DNA of 64,000 nt from Nocardioides ginsengisegetis (lineage in GTDB: Bacteria; Actinomycetota; Actinomycetes; Propionibacteriales; Nocardioidaceae), in assembly GCF_014138045.1 (NCBI RefSeq), contig NZ_JACGXA010000001.1, positions 3,519,001-3,583,000 of the forward strand. Direction: 5' to 3'. The notes beneath the pieces are model-generated. The model was not told the DNA's origin. It saw only the letters and a program-made list of their open reading frames with translations, and did not search any database. Positions 15,112-22,207 of the stretch are shown piece after piece. The stretch's first letter is position 1; each line of letters opens with the position of its first letter. The translations under genes were made by a program, and so were the position numbers.

Positions 15112-16301
15112 GCAAGATCCTCAAGACCATCGCCGGCACGGCCGTGTTCACCCTCGGGACCTTCGCCGTGGTGCATGCGGCCACGGGATCGACCAGCGCC
15201 GGTGCCTCGACGGCCTGCGTGAAGCCGACAGGAGGGTCGGTCACCAACAAGCAGATCCTCGAGTACAGCGACTGCCGCTTCAACGAGCTCTCCGCGATGA
15301 TCCAGTCGCAGTCCGGCTCGACCCCGTCCAGCCCCACGCCGACCCCGACGCAGAGCCCCACGCCGACCCAGTCGCCGACCCCGACGCAGAGCCCCACGCC
15401 CACGCAGTCGCCGACCCCGACCCAGACCCCCACCCCGACACAATCTCCGGCGCCGACTCAGACCCCGACCCCCACGACCGGTTCCTACCCTGACGCCTCG
15501 AGCACCGGCGTCCCTGCCGGGACCACGCTCCGCCAGGTCCCCGCCCAGGTGTCGAGCGGCCCCGGTTGGTACTGGCGCGCGGACTACGGCTGCATCATGG
15601 TCACCGACCCGGGCACGGTCCTCAGCGGCATCGAGGTCACCGGTTGCATCGACATCGCCGCCAACAACGTGACGGTGGAGAAGTCCCTGATCCACGCGAC
15701 CGGCGGCTACTTCACGATCCCGGTCCGCCACTCGACCGGCGTCGTCATCCAGGACATCACGATGGACGGCACCGTCTACTGCGGGATCAAGGACGTCTAC
15801 GGCGACGGGCAGGTCACGGTCCGGCGCGTCAACATCAGGGACTACTCCACCGCCGTCCAGCTCACCAACGGCGCCCTGGTCGACTCCTACATCCACGACC
15901 CCGTCTACCGCTCCGGTGACCACACCAACGGCTTCACCAACAACGGCATGGGCCCCAACGACTCCTTCGTCGTCCGGCACAACACGATCTTCAACAACGA
16001 GAACCAGACCGACGCGATCTCCTTCTTCCAGGACTTCGGTCCGATTCACAACGTGACGATCGACAACAACCTCGTCGCCGGAGGCGGGTACTCGATCTAC
16101 GCCGGTTGGAACCGCACCAACGACTTCGGGCCGACGCACGACGTCGTGGTCACCAACAACCGGTTCTCCACGCAGCTCTGGCCGAACGGTGGTTCGTACG
16201 GAACGGCGACGGCGTACAACCCGAACGGCGCCGGCAACCAGTGGAGCGGCAACGTGTGGGCCGATGGGCCCAACGCGGGCAAGACGGTCTCCGCACCCTA
16301 G
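15108..16301 (+). CDS. secreted right-handed beta-helix protein with Pro/Thr repeat linker
   Basis: A 397-residue exported protein. Residues 1-25 are a signal peptide (KTIAGTAVFTLGTFAVVHA), cleaved near AxA-like residues. Residues about 73-125 are a linker of six-residue units of the type SPTPTQ, likely an extended and possibly glycosylated spacer. The remainder starts YPDASSTGVPAGTTL and shows repeating short strands (VTVEKSLI, VVIQDITM, VTVRRVNI, FVVRHNTIF, VTIDNNLV, VVVTNNRF), the pattern of parallel beta-helix proteins that bind or cleave polysaccharide. No sortase signal. It is preceded by module R1 and coupled to the 37-residue ORF. The ligand is unknown. Confidence 0.85.
   Translation: MSKILKTIAGTAVFTLGTFAVVHAATGSTSAGASTACVKPTGGSVTNKQILEYSDCRFNELSAMIQSQSGSTPSSPTPTPTQSPTPTQSPTPTQSPTPTQSPTPTQTPTPTQSPAPTQTPTPTTGSYPDASSTGVPAGTTLRQVPAQVSSGPGWYWRADYGCIMVTDPGTVLSGIEVTGCIDIAANNVTVEKSLIHATGGYFTIPVRHSTGVVIQDITMDGTVYCGIKDVYGDGQVTVRRVNIRDYSTAVQLTNGALVDSYIHDPVYRSGDHTNGFTNNGMGPNDSFVVRHNTIFNNENQTDAISFFQDFGPIHNVTIDNNLVAGGGYSIYAGWNRTNDFGPTHDVVVTNNRFSTQLWPNGGSYGTATAYNPNGAGNQWSGNVWADGPNAGKTVSAP
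15331..15477 (+). repeat. tandem repeat encoding the Pro/Thr linker
   Basis: Imperfect 18-base units (consensus AGCCCCACGCCGACCCAG) that pair into near-identical 36-base blocks; CGCCGACCCCGACGCAGAGC recurs at a 36-base interval. All units keep frame, so gain or loss of units changes only linker length. Confidence 0.75.
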
Positions 16302-16318
16302 GCACCCTCGCGCACACC

Positions 16319-16357
16319 ACTGCCCGGCGCTCCTCTCCCCGAGGGGTGCCGGGCAGT
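16319..16357 (+). terminator. hairpin terminator after the beta-helix gene
   Basis: Perfect 10-bp arms ACTGCCCGGC / GCCGGGCAGT with further pairing inside (CCCCGAGGGG). It starts 17 bases after the stop codon. No long T run follows, as is common in high-GC actinobacteria. Confidence 0.7.
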
Positions 16358-16383
16358 TGCGTTGCGCCGACCTTCCCCAGCGA

Positions 16384-16529
16384 CGCCGGATCCCGGACTC
16401 GCCCGCAGTGCTGTCCCCGACATGCGCACACCACCGGCCGGACGCCGTGACGTCGACGACAGGGCGGTTTGCGCAGGGCGCGTGGTGCGCAGGCTCTGGT
16501 CCTGAGCAACACTCCGGGAGGGAGCCCCG
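16384..16529 (+). promoter_or_regulatory. upstream module R2 (second of three copies)
   Basis: Same parts as R1: CGCCGGATCCCGGAC (16384-16398); CATGCG (an imperfect CATCCG) at 16421-16426; CCGTGACGTCGACG; ACAGGGCGGTTTG (16459-16471); GCGCAGGCTCTGG; ACTCCGGGAGGGAGCC just before ATG 16530. The ATG is 146 bases after the first base, and ACAG to ATG is 71 bases exactly as in R1. Confidence 0.65.
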
Positions 16530-16748
16530 ATGATCTTCGACATGCGGACGACGATCGGCACCCTCGCCGTTGCGCTCTCGCTCGGCACCGTGGCCGTGGT
16601 GCACGCGCGCAACCAGGTCGAGCCCCTGGACGTCAGACTCGTGAGCTCCTGCACGAGCACCTCGAGCCGAACCTGTGGCATCGACAGGCGCCTGCACCCC
16701 GACCGCACCTCACCGGTCCCCGTGCCGGACCCAGCGCCGGGCCACTGA
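16530..16748 (+). CDS. small secreted peptide; signal peptide resembles the beta-helix protein
   Basis: A 72-residue product. TTIGTLAVALSLGTVAVVHA (residues about 7-26) is a signal peptide very similar in order to the beta-helix protein's own (TIAGTAVFTLGTFAVVHA). The rest has two cysteines (SSCTSTSSRTCG) and a Pro/Val-rich end (SPVPVPDPAPGH). It could be a genuine exported peptide or the remnant of a duplicated beta-helix gene that lost its body. Preceded by module R2 with a strong Shine-Dalgarno. Confidence 0.6.
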   Translation: MIFDMRTTIGTLAVALSLGTVAVVHARNQVEPLDVRLVSSCTSTSSRTCGIDRRLHPDRTSPVPVPDPAPGH

Positions 16749-16754
16749 GCCACT

Positions 16755-16770
16755 GAGCCGGGCCCGGCTC
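16755..16770. terminator. 16-bp palindrome after the small secreted peptide gene
   Basis: GAGCCGGGCCCGGCTC is a perfect palindrome 6 bases after the stop codon. It can form a GC-rich stem and may end transcription, or may be a protein site just upstream of R3. Confidence 0.4.
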
Positions 16771-16774
16771 CCCG

Positions 16775-16922
16775 CGCCGGATGCCGGACCCGAACGCGGC
16801 GTTCCACCCGTCATCCGGTCACCTCCGGGGGCACCGCGTGACGTGGGCGACAGACCGGTTTGGGGGCGGCCCCGACGAGCATCATCCCGACATCGAAACC
16901 ACGACTCCGGGAGGGGAGCCAG
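16775..16922 (+). promoter_or_regulatory. upstream module R3 (third of three copies)
   Basis: CGCCGGATGCCGGAC (16775-16789); CATCCG (16812-16817); GCGTGACGTGGGCG; ACAGACCGGTTTG (16850-16862); then ACTCCGGGAGGGGAGCC just before ATG 16923. ATG is 148 bases after the first base. R3 lacks the GCGCAGGCTCTGG shared by R1 and R2, so that segment is the least constrained part. Confidence 0.62.
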
Positions 16923-17201
16923 ATGAGCATCGACCAGCAGCCGCAGCAGCAGTACCACCACCAGCACGAGCACTTCCTGCGCGACGCCTTCGGCTCCCCG
17001 ATCACCGACGGCGCGTGCGTGCTCGACCAGGACAAGGAGGTCGGCTACGTCCGCCTCGCGTCCGGTCCGGGCATGCCGGGTCCCGACTCGATGTACTGGG
17101 ACGGGTGGTTCAACGTCACCAAGACCCGCGACGAGCACCCGCTCCGCGGCAAGCTCCTCAACGGCGAGCGCGTCCAGCTGCTGGGTCGGAGCGGACAATG
17201 A
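16923..17201 (+). CDS. 92-residue Gln/His-rich small protein
   Basis: Starts MSIDQQPQQQYHHQHEHFL, then DAFGSPITDGACVLDQDKEVGYVRLASG and a compact C-terminal part (YWDGWFNVTKTRDEHPLRGKLLNGERVQLLG). No signal peptide or membrane helix; one cysteine. Family not recognised. It has a strong Shine-Dalgarno from module R3, and its stop overlaps the next small ORF as ATGA, the same layout as the 37-residue ORF and beta-helix gene after R1. Confidence 0.65.
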   Translation: MSIDQQPQQQYHHQHEHFLRDAFGSPITDGACVLDQDKEVGYVRLASGPGMPGPDSMYWDGWFNVTKTRDEHPLRGKLLNGERVQLLGRSGQ

Positions 17202-17344
17202 CCTGGCACACCGTCACCGTCGCCTCCGGCGAGCTGTGCTCCTGCGTCGTCGACATCCGCCGCCACGGCGGCCTCGTGACCAGCACCAAGCGCTGTCCCG
17301 ACGGCTACGTCGTCACCTGGGTCAGCTGCCCCCACGGCAAGTAG
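17198..17344 (+). CDS. 48-residue cysteine-containing peptide
   Basis: MTWHTVTVASGELCSCVVDI, then a run to KRCPDGYVVTWVSCPHGK. Four cysteines (two as CSC) in 48 residues suggest a metal-bound or disulfide-bonded fold. No signal peptide is seen. The ATG overlaps the stop of the preceding gene, so it is likely translated with it. Family unknown. Confidence 0.5.
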   Translation: MTWHTVTVASGELCSCVVDIRRHGGLVTSTKRCPDGYVVTWVSCPHGK

Positions 17345-17403
17345 CCACGGCGGCGGGGCTGCCTCCCCGGCACCGCACCACACAACTCCACAGCTCAGAC
17401 GAA

Positions 17404-17437
17404 GAACGCCCCCGGTCGGTGGAGACCGGGGGCGTTC
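17404..17437 (-). terminator. hairpin downstream of tRNA-Tyr
   Basis: Perfect 14-bp arms (GAACGCCCCCGGTC and its inverse) around a 6-base loop, starting 1 base after the tRNA 3' end. It also sits 59 bases after the 48-residue ORF on the other strand, so it may serve both. Confidence 0.7.
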
Positions 17438-17438
17438 G

Positions 17439-17520
17439 TGGCAGGTGAAGGATTCGAACCTTCGAAGGCAAAGCCGACGGATTTACAGTCCGCTCCCATT
17501 GGCCGCTCGGGCAACCTGCC
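17439..17520 (-). tRNA. tRNA-Tyr (anticodon GTA)
   Basis: Acceptor arms GGCAGGT and ACCTGCC pair, with discriminator A. The anticodon loop is ACTGTAAA in the arm GGACTGTAAATCC, giving GTA. The T arm is AAGGTTCGAATCCTT. A long variable arm is present, as expected for bacterial tRNA-Tyr. CCA is not encoded. A possible -10 box TATTGT lies on the same strand at 17567-17572. Confidence 0.96.
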
Positions 17521-17639
17521 TGGGGTGCCGCGCCACCGGCGTTTGGCCGGTCGGCAGCAAGGCGAAACAATAGCGCAGCCACATCGCCAGACGAAAACCG
17601 CCGGGACCCCCGGCGGGCCCCGCAGCAGGAGGAGACACC

Positions 17640-18131
17640 ATGGCCGACTCGTCGTTCGACATCGTCAGCAAGCTCGACCGCCAGGAGGTCGACAACGCCC
17701 TCGGACAGACCGCCCGCGAGGTCGCCACCCGCTTCGACTTCAAGGGCACCGGCGCGAAGATCGAGTGGTCCGGCGACACCGGCGTCGAGATCGAGGCGTC
17801 GGCCGACGACCGCGCGACCGCCGTCCTCGACGTCTTCAAGGACAAGCTGATCAAGCGCAACCAGAGCCTGAAGATCCTCGACGCCTCCGAGCCGCGCCAG
17901 TCCGGCCAGGTCAGCAAGATCTCGATCACCCTCAAGGAGGGGATCACCTCCGAGGACGCCAAGAAGATCTCCAAGCTGATCCGCGACGAGGGCCCCAAGG
18001 GCGTCAAGGCGCAGATCCAGGGCGACGAGCTCCGGATCTCCTCCAAGAAGCGCGACGACCTCCAGGCCGTCCAGGCGCTGGTCAAGGGCCAGGACCTCGA
18101 CTTCGCGGTGCAGTTCACCAACTACCGCTGA
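17640..18131 (+). CDS. YajQ-family (UPF0234) nucleotide-binding protein
   Basis: A 163-residue protein matching YajQ over its whole length: [38 protein letters not shown], and the C-terminal [39 protein letters not shown]. Two ferredoxin-like halves. Some homologues bind cyclic di-GMP and alter gene expression in Xanthomonas; others bind tRNA or nucleotides, so the ligand here is open. GGAGGA precedes the ATG at good spacing. Single-gene unit; convergent with cysA, with a long inverted repeat between them. Confidence 0.93.
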   Translation: MADSSFDIVSKLDRQEVDNALGQTAREVATRFDFKGTGAKIEWSGDTGVEIEASADDRATAVLDVFKDKLIKRNQSLKILDASEPRQSGQVSKISITLKEGITSEDAKKISKLIRDEGPKGVKAQIQGDELRISSKKRDDLQAVQALVKGQDLDFAVQFTNYR

Positions 18132-18161
18132 CGCGGCACTTGGAGGCACTCCCAGACGCGC

Positions 18162-18206
18162 GAGAGGGCACTTCGAGGCAGTGGTACTGCCTCGAAGTGC
18201 CCTCTC
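18162..18206. terminator. perfect 21-bp inverted repeat between convergent genes
   Basis: Two perfectly complementary 21-base arms separated by 3 bases, beginning GAGAGGGCACTTCGAGGCAG. It lies between the stops of yajQ and cysA and probably ends transcription from both sides. A partial copy (GGCACTTGGAGGCA at 18135-18148) and a third related sequence (GAGAGTGCCCTCTC at about 18225-18239) flank it. Confidence 0.75.
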
Positions 18207-18242
18207 ACCCCGTTCAGGGTGCCGGAGAGTGCCCTCTCGCGG

Positions 18243-19247
18243 TCAGACGGCGGACTCCAGGAGCGAGCCGTCGGTCCGCTTCTTCATGACCGGCACGGTG
18301 AGGGCGCCGTTCTCCGGGGTCAGCCAGACCTGGACGCCTTCGTCGATCCCGAGCGAGCGGGCGTGGGTCCGGGTCATCACGACGGTGATGTCCGAGCCGT
18401 CCTCGGCGGTGACGGTCACCCGCACCTCGAAGCCGACGCGGAGCACCCGCGTCACCCGGCCGGGCACGGCACCCGCGAGGGTGGGCGCCAGCGACACGGT
18501 GATGTCGTGCGGACGGAGCAGTACGCCGCCGAGCGTCGTGACCTCGCCGAGGAACGACATGACGAAGTCGCTCGCGGGGGCGTCGTACAGCTCGTCGGGG
18601 GTGCCCACCTGCTCCACGCGCCCGTCGTTGATCACCACGATCTCGTCGGCGACCTCGAGGGCCTCCTCCTGGTCGTGGGTCACGAACACCGTCGTCACGT
18701 GCACCTCGTCGTGCAGGCGGCGCAGCCAGTCGCGCAGCTCCTTGCGGACCTTGGCGTCGAGCGCACCGAACGGCTCGTCGAGGAGCAGCACCTTCGGCTC
18801 CACGGCGAGGGCGCGCGCGAGCGCCATCCGCTGACGCTGGCCGCCCGAGAGCTGCGAGGGCAGCCGGTGGGCGAACTGCTGGAGGTGGACGAGCCGGAGC
18901 AGCTCGTCGACCTTCGCGGCGATCTCGGCCTTGGGCCGCTTGCGGATCTCGAGGCCGAACGCGACGTTCTTGGCCACGGTCATGTGCTTGAAGACTGCGT
19001 AGTGCTGGAACACGAAGCCCACGTTGCGCTTCTGGGGCGGCAGCTTCGTGGCGTCGGTGCCCTCGATGCTGACCGACCCCTCGTCGGCGCTGTCGAGGCC
19101 GGCGATGATCCGGAGCAGGGTGGACTTGCCGCCACCCGACGGCCCGAGCAGGGCGGTCAGCTGGCCGGTCGGCAGGGACACCGACACGTCATCGAGGGCG
19201 ACGAAGTCGCCGAAGCGCTTCGAGACGCCGGAGACGTCGATACTCAT
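18243..19247 (-). CDS. cysA: sulfate/thiosulfate ABC transporter ATPase
   Basis: ATP-hydrolysing subunit (334 residues) of the sulfate importer. Walker [10 protein letters not shown] near residue 35, Q-loop [12 protein letters not shown] near 80, signature [16 protein letters not shown] near 133, Walker [13 protein letters not shown] near 155, and the switch histidine in VTHDQEE near 190. The C-terminal third is the CysA-type regulatory OB fold. The Y-A-V-F-K-H-M-T motif after the Q-loop is characteristic of CysA. It overlaps cysW by 4 bases; the order on the strand is cysP, cysT, cysW, cysA. Confidence 0.95.
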   Translation of the reverse strand: MSIDVSGVSKRFGDFVALDDVSVSLPTGQLTALLGPSGGGKSTLLRIIAGLDSADEGSVSIEGTDATKLPPQKRNVGFVFQHYAVFKHMTVAKNVAFGLEIRKRPKAEIAAKVDELLRLVHLQQFAHRLPSQLSGGQRQRMALARALAVEPKVLLLDEPFGALDAKVRKELRDWLRRLHDEVHVTTVFVTHDQEEALEVADEIVVINDGRVEQVGTPDELYDAPASDFVMSFLGEVTTLGGVLLRPHDITVSLAPTLAGAVPGRVTRVLRVGFEVRVTVTAEDGSDITVVMTRTHARSLGIDEGVQVWLTPENGALTVPVMKKRTDGSLLESAV

Positions 19248-20071
19248 TTCTTGTCCTCCTTCGGACGCAGCAGGGCGACCACGATGAGGCACAGCACCGC
19301 CGCGAAGGCGAGCATGAACGACATCGAGTAGGCCGTCTCCTGCTGGAAGTTCTGGTACTTCTGCTGGACGAGGACGGTCGCGACCTGGGTCTCGCCGCCG
19401 ATGTTGCCGGCGACGACCTTCACCGCGCCGAACTCACCGAGGGACCGGGCCAGGCTGAGCACGACGCCGTAGACGATCGCCCACTTGATGCCGGGCAGGG
19501 TGATCCGGCGGAACGTCTGCCACGCGTCGGCACCGAGGCTGCGCGCGGCCTGTTCCTGGTCGTCACCCATCTCCTCGAGCACGGGCACGACCTCGCGGAT
19601 CACCAGCGGCAGGGCCACGAAGCAGGTCGCCATGATCATGCCGGGCTTGGCGAAGATCACCTGCAGGCCGTTGGCCTCCAGGGTCGGGCCGAACCAGCCG
19701 AACCGGCCGTTGTAGACCAGCACGAGCGCCAGGCCCACCACGACCGGCGAGACCGACAGGGGTACGTCGATCAGCGCCGACAGGACGCGCTTGCCCGGGA
19801 AGTTGAACCGGACGAGCAGCAGGGACATGCCCACGCCGAACACCAGGTTGATCAGGACCGCCGCGACGGCGACCTGGCCCGTGAGCTGCAGCGCGTGCAC
19901 GACGTCGGGATCGGCCAGCGCCTCGCGGATGCCCTGGGTGCCGTGGGCGAAGGTCTCCTTCGCCACCAGCGAGGTGGGCCAGGCGACCAGGAAGAAGAGG
20001 TAGCCGACCACGAGCAGGCGCAGGCCCCACTTCACCAGCAGGGACTCGTTCTTGACTGCGGAGCTAGCCAC
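19244..20071 (-). CDS. cysW: sulfate ABC transporter permease CysW
   Basis: A 275-residue membrane permease with six predicted helices. [20 protein letters not shown] and the cytoplasmic EAA loop region [34 protein letters not shown] identify a CysW-type subunit (the CysT partner carries PTIVAGLVLLSLYG instead). [25 protein letters not shown] follows. It pairs with CysT to form the channel and docks CysA through the EAA loop. The two permease genes overlap by 8 bases. Confidence 0.93.
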   Translation of the reverse strand: MASSAVKNESLLVKWGLRLLVVGYLFFLVAWPTSLVAKETFAHGTQGIREALADPDVVHALQLTGQVAVAAVLINLVFGVGMSLLLVRFNFPGKRVLSALIDVPLSVSPVVVGLALVLVYNGRFGWFGPTLEANGLQVIFAKPGMIMATCFVALPLVIREVVPVLEEMGDDQEQAARSLGADAWQTFRRITLPGIKWAIVYGVVLSLARSLGEFGAVKVVAGNIGGETQVATVLVQQKYQNFQQETAYSMSFMLAFAAVLCLIVVALLRPKEDKK

Positions 20072-20924
20072 GGCGCGCCACCCTCCTCTGGATCACGTCG
20101 AGCGTGACGATCGCCAGCAGCGCCACCACGAGCAGGATGGTCGCGACGGCGGCCGCGGAGGCCGTGTCGCCACCCTCGAGGTAGGACAGCATCCGCACCG
20201 AGGTGACCTCCGTGCGGTAGGGCAGGTTGCCGCTCAGCAGGACCAGCGAGCCGTACTCGCTGATGCCGCGGGCGAACGACAGGGCAGCCCCGGCGAAGAT
20301 CGCCGGCACGAGCGTCGGGAGCACGACCCGGCGGAAGGTGGTGAAGCGGCTCGCGCCGAGCGACGCCGCGGCGTCCTCGACGTCGGTCTCCATCTCCTCC
20401 AGCACCGGCTGCACCGTGCGGACGACGAACGGCAGCGTCACGAAGGCGATGGCGAGGAACACCGCCACCCGCGTGTTGCTGGCGTGCACGCCGACCGGGC
20501 TGCCCGGGCCGTAGAGCGAGAGCAGCACGAGGCCGGCGACGATCGTCGGCAGCGCGAACGGGATGTCGATGACCAGGTCGAGGATGGCCTTGCCGGGAAA
20601 ACGATCACGAACCAGCACCCAGGCGATGATCGTTCCCATGACCATGTTCAACGCGGTCACACCGAGGGACGTGAAGACCGTCAGCCGCAGCGCGGCCAGG
20701 GTCTGCTTGTTGGTCACGGCGTCCTGGAACGTCTCCCAGCCGCCGCCGGAGGCCTTGACGACCACGGCGGCGAGGGGGATGAGGACCAGGAGGCTGAACC
20801 AGATCATGGCGACGCCGAGGCCGAGCCCCGACACCGCGGACAGCGAGGAACCGGACGAGGCCGATCGGCGCTTGCGCGCCGACCGGCCCCCCACAGCTCC
20901 TGCGACAGGAGCAGTGGTCGTCAT
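20064..20924 (-). CDS. cysT: sulfate ABC transporter permease CysT
   Basis: A 286-residue permease; an Arg/Ser-rich N-terminal tail (residues 1-30) precedes six helices. IDIPFALPTIVAGLVLLSLYGPGSPVG and the EAA loop EEMETDVEDAAASLGASRFTTFRRVVLPTLVPAI are family marks, as is GISEYGSLVLLSGNLPYRTEVTSV. It starts at an ATG whose first base is shared with the stop of cysP, so the pair is translationally coupled. Confidence 0.93.
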   Translation of the reverse strand: MTTTAPVAGAVGGRSARKRRSASSGSSLSAVSGLGLGVAMIWFSLLVLIPLAAVVVKASGGGWETFQDAVTNKQTLAALRLTVFTSLGVTALNMVMGTIIAWVLVRDRFPGKAILDLVIDIPFALPTIVAGLVLLSLYGPGSPVGVHASNTRVAVFLAIAFVTLPFVVRTVQPVLEEMETDVEDAAASLGASRFTTFRRVVLPTLVPAIFAGAALSFARGISEYGSLVLLSGNLPYRTEVTSVRMLSYLEGGDTASAAAVATILLVVALLAIVTLDVIQRRVARRG

Positions 20925-21934
20925 TACTGGTTCGCTTCCGCCTGGATCTTGGTGATGATGCCGTCGTTCTCGTCGAAGAACTTCGTGTTGGCCTCGTCCC
21001 AGCCACCGAAGTTGTCGTCGATGGTGAGCAGCTTGGCCGGGTTCGGGAACGGGTCGGCCGGGTCGTTGGCGCCCTCGACGTTCAGGCCGGGGACGTCGAC
21101 GAGCGGGCGGTAGCCGGTCTCGGCGTACAGCTTCTGGCCCTCGTCGCTCTTCTGGAACTCCAGGAACTTCTCGGCCGCCGGCGCCGCGTCCTTGGTGACC
21201 GCGCAGGGGTTCTGGATCAGCAGCGAGGAGTCCGGGATGACGTAGTCGAAGTCGGTGCCGTTCTGGCGGGCGAGGATCGCCTCGTTCTCGTAGGAGAGCA
21301 GCACGTCGCCGGTGCCGCTGGTGAACGCGGTGGTGGCGTCACGGCCGCTGTCCGGGAGGGCGGCGATGTTGCCGAAGAACTTCTTCATGTAGTCCTCGGC
21401 GTCCGCGTCGGAGCCGCCGTCGGCGAGGACCGAGCCGTACGCCGCGAGGAGGTTCCACTTGGCGGAGCCGGACGAGGCCGGGTTGGGGGTCACGATACCG
21501 ATGCCGGGCTTGACCAGGTCGTCCCAGCTGTCGATGTGCTTCGGGTTGCCCGACTTCACGACCATCACCACGAGCGACTGCGTGCAGATGCCCTGGGTGT
21601 CGTTGTCCTTCCAGTCGTCGGCCACGATGCCCTCGTCGACCAGCTTGGTCACGTCGGGCTCGAGGGAGAGGTGAACCTCGTCAGCGTCGGCACCGGCGAT
21701 GACAGCACGGGCCTGGTCGCCGGAGGCGCCGTAGGAACCCTTGATGTCGACGTCCTTGCCGTCGGCAGTCTTGTTGAAGGCGTCGATGACGCCGGAGTTG
21801 GCCGATTCGAGGACGGAGTATCCGACCACGTTGAGCGTGTTCGCGTCGCTGGCAGAGGAGTCACTGGAGCACCCCGACAAGGCCAGCACCCCGACGGTCG
21901 CAATGGCCGCGGCAGCCTTGATCGTGTTGTTCAT
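20924..21934 (-). CDS. cysP: sulfate-binding lipoprotein
   Basis: Extracytoplasmic solute-binding protein (336 residues) of the sulfate/thiosulfate importer, anchored by a lipobox cysteine (VLALSGC, Cys near residue 22). Typical Sbp/CysP segments are VVGYSVLESANSGVIDAFNK, GSYGASGDQARAVIAGADADEVHLSLEPDV, IVTPNPASSGSAKWNLLAAYG and LLSYENEAI. The sulfur-specific family and the gene order cysP-T-W-A support sulfate rather than molybdate. The upstream region on the minus strand holds a GC-rich hairpin next to the ribosome site and a possible -10 box. Confidence 0.93.
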   Translation of the reverse strand: MNNTIKAAAAIATVGVLALSGCSSDSSASDANTLNVVGYSVLESANSGVIDAFNKTADGKDVDIKGSYGASGDQARAVIAGADADEVHLSLEPDVTKLVDEGIVADDWKDNDTQGICTQSLVVMVVKSGNPKHIDSWDDLVKPGIGIVTPNPASSGSAKWNLLAAYGSVLADGGSDADAEDYMKKFFGNIAALPDSGRDATTAFTSGTGDVLLSYENEAILARQNGTDFDYVIPDSSLLIQNPCAVTKDAAPAAEKFLEFQKSDEGQKLYAETGYRPLVDVPGLNVEGANDPADPFPNPAKLLTIDDNFGGWDEANTKFFDENDGIITKIQAEANQ

Positions 21935-21947
21935 GCCATCTCTTTCC

Positions 21948-21991
21948 CGCCCCGCGAGTCGGGGCGTTTCTCGTCAATGTCGGGAATGCTA
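21948..21991 (-). promoter_or_regulatory. hairpin and candidate -10 box upstream of cysP
   Basis: On the minus strand, TAGCAT (21986-21991) fits a -10 box. Downstream of it, CGCCCCG and CGGGGCG pair around 5 bases (21948-21966) to form a 7-bp stem that ends just before the ribosome-binding site. A stem here could limit translation, but no known riboswitch fold was recognised. Confidence 0.35.
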
Positions 21992-22207
21992 GTCGACTTT
22001 AGTGTTCGAGTCAGATTTATGGACGCGTGTCATGGATCACTCGCTGCGGAACGCGTCCCGACACGCCGCAGACCCGGGCTCGTCCCACCCCCGGAAGCAC
22101 CGTCCGCCACCCCGTGCCTCCCCGGTATCGTGGGGAGCCGGGCCCCCGCTGTGGGCGCCCCGGACTGGAACGTGTTTCGACTGGGTCAAGGAAGTAGGGA
22201 TGCTGCG

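Noticed and set aside
15331..15477. Tandem repeats as a CRISPR array
   Set aside because: Units are contiguous, in-frame and protein-coding, with no spacers and no cas genes near.
14851..16922. R1-R3 as a known riboswitch (cyclic di-GMP, cyclic di-AMP, SAM or cobalamin type)
   Set aside because: None of the recognisable core motifs of these classes is present, and spans differ. A new RNA class cannot be excluded without covariance analysis.
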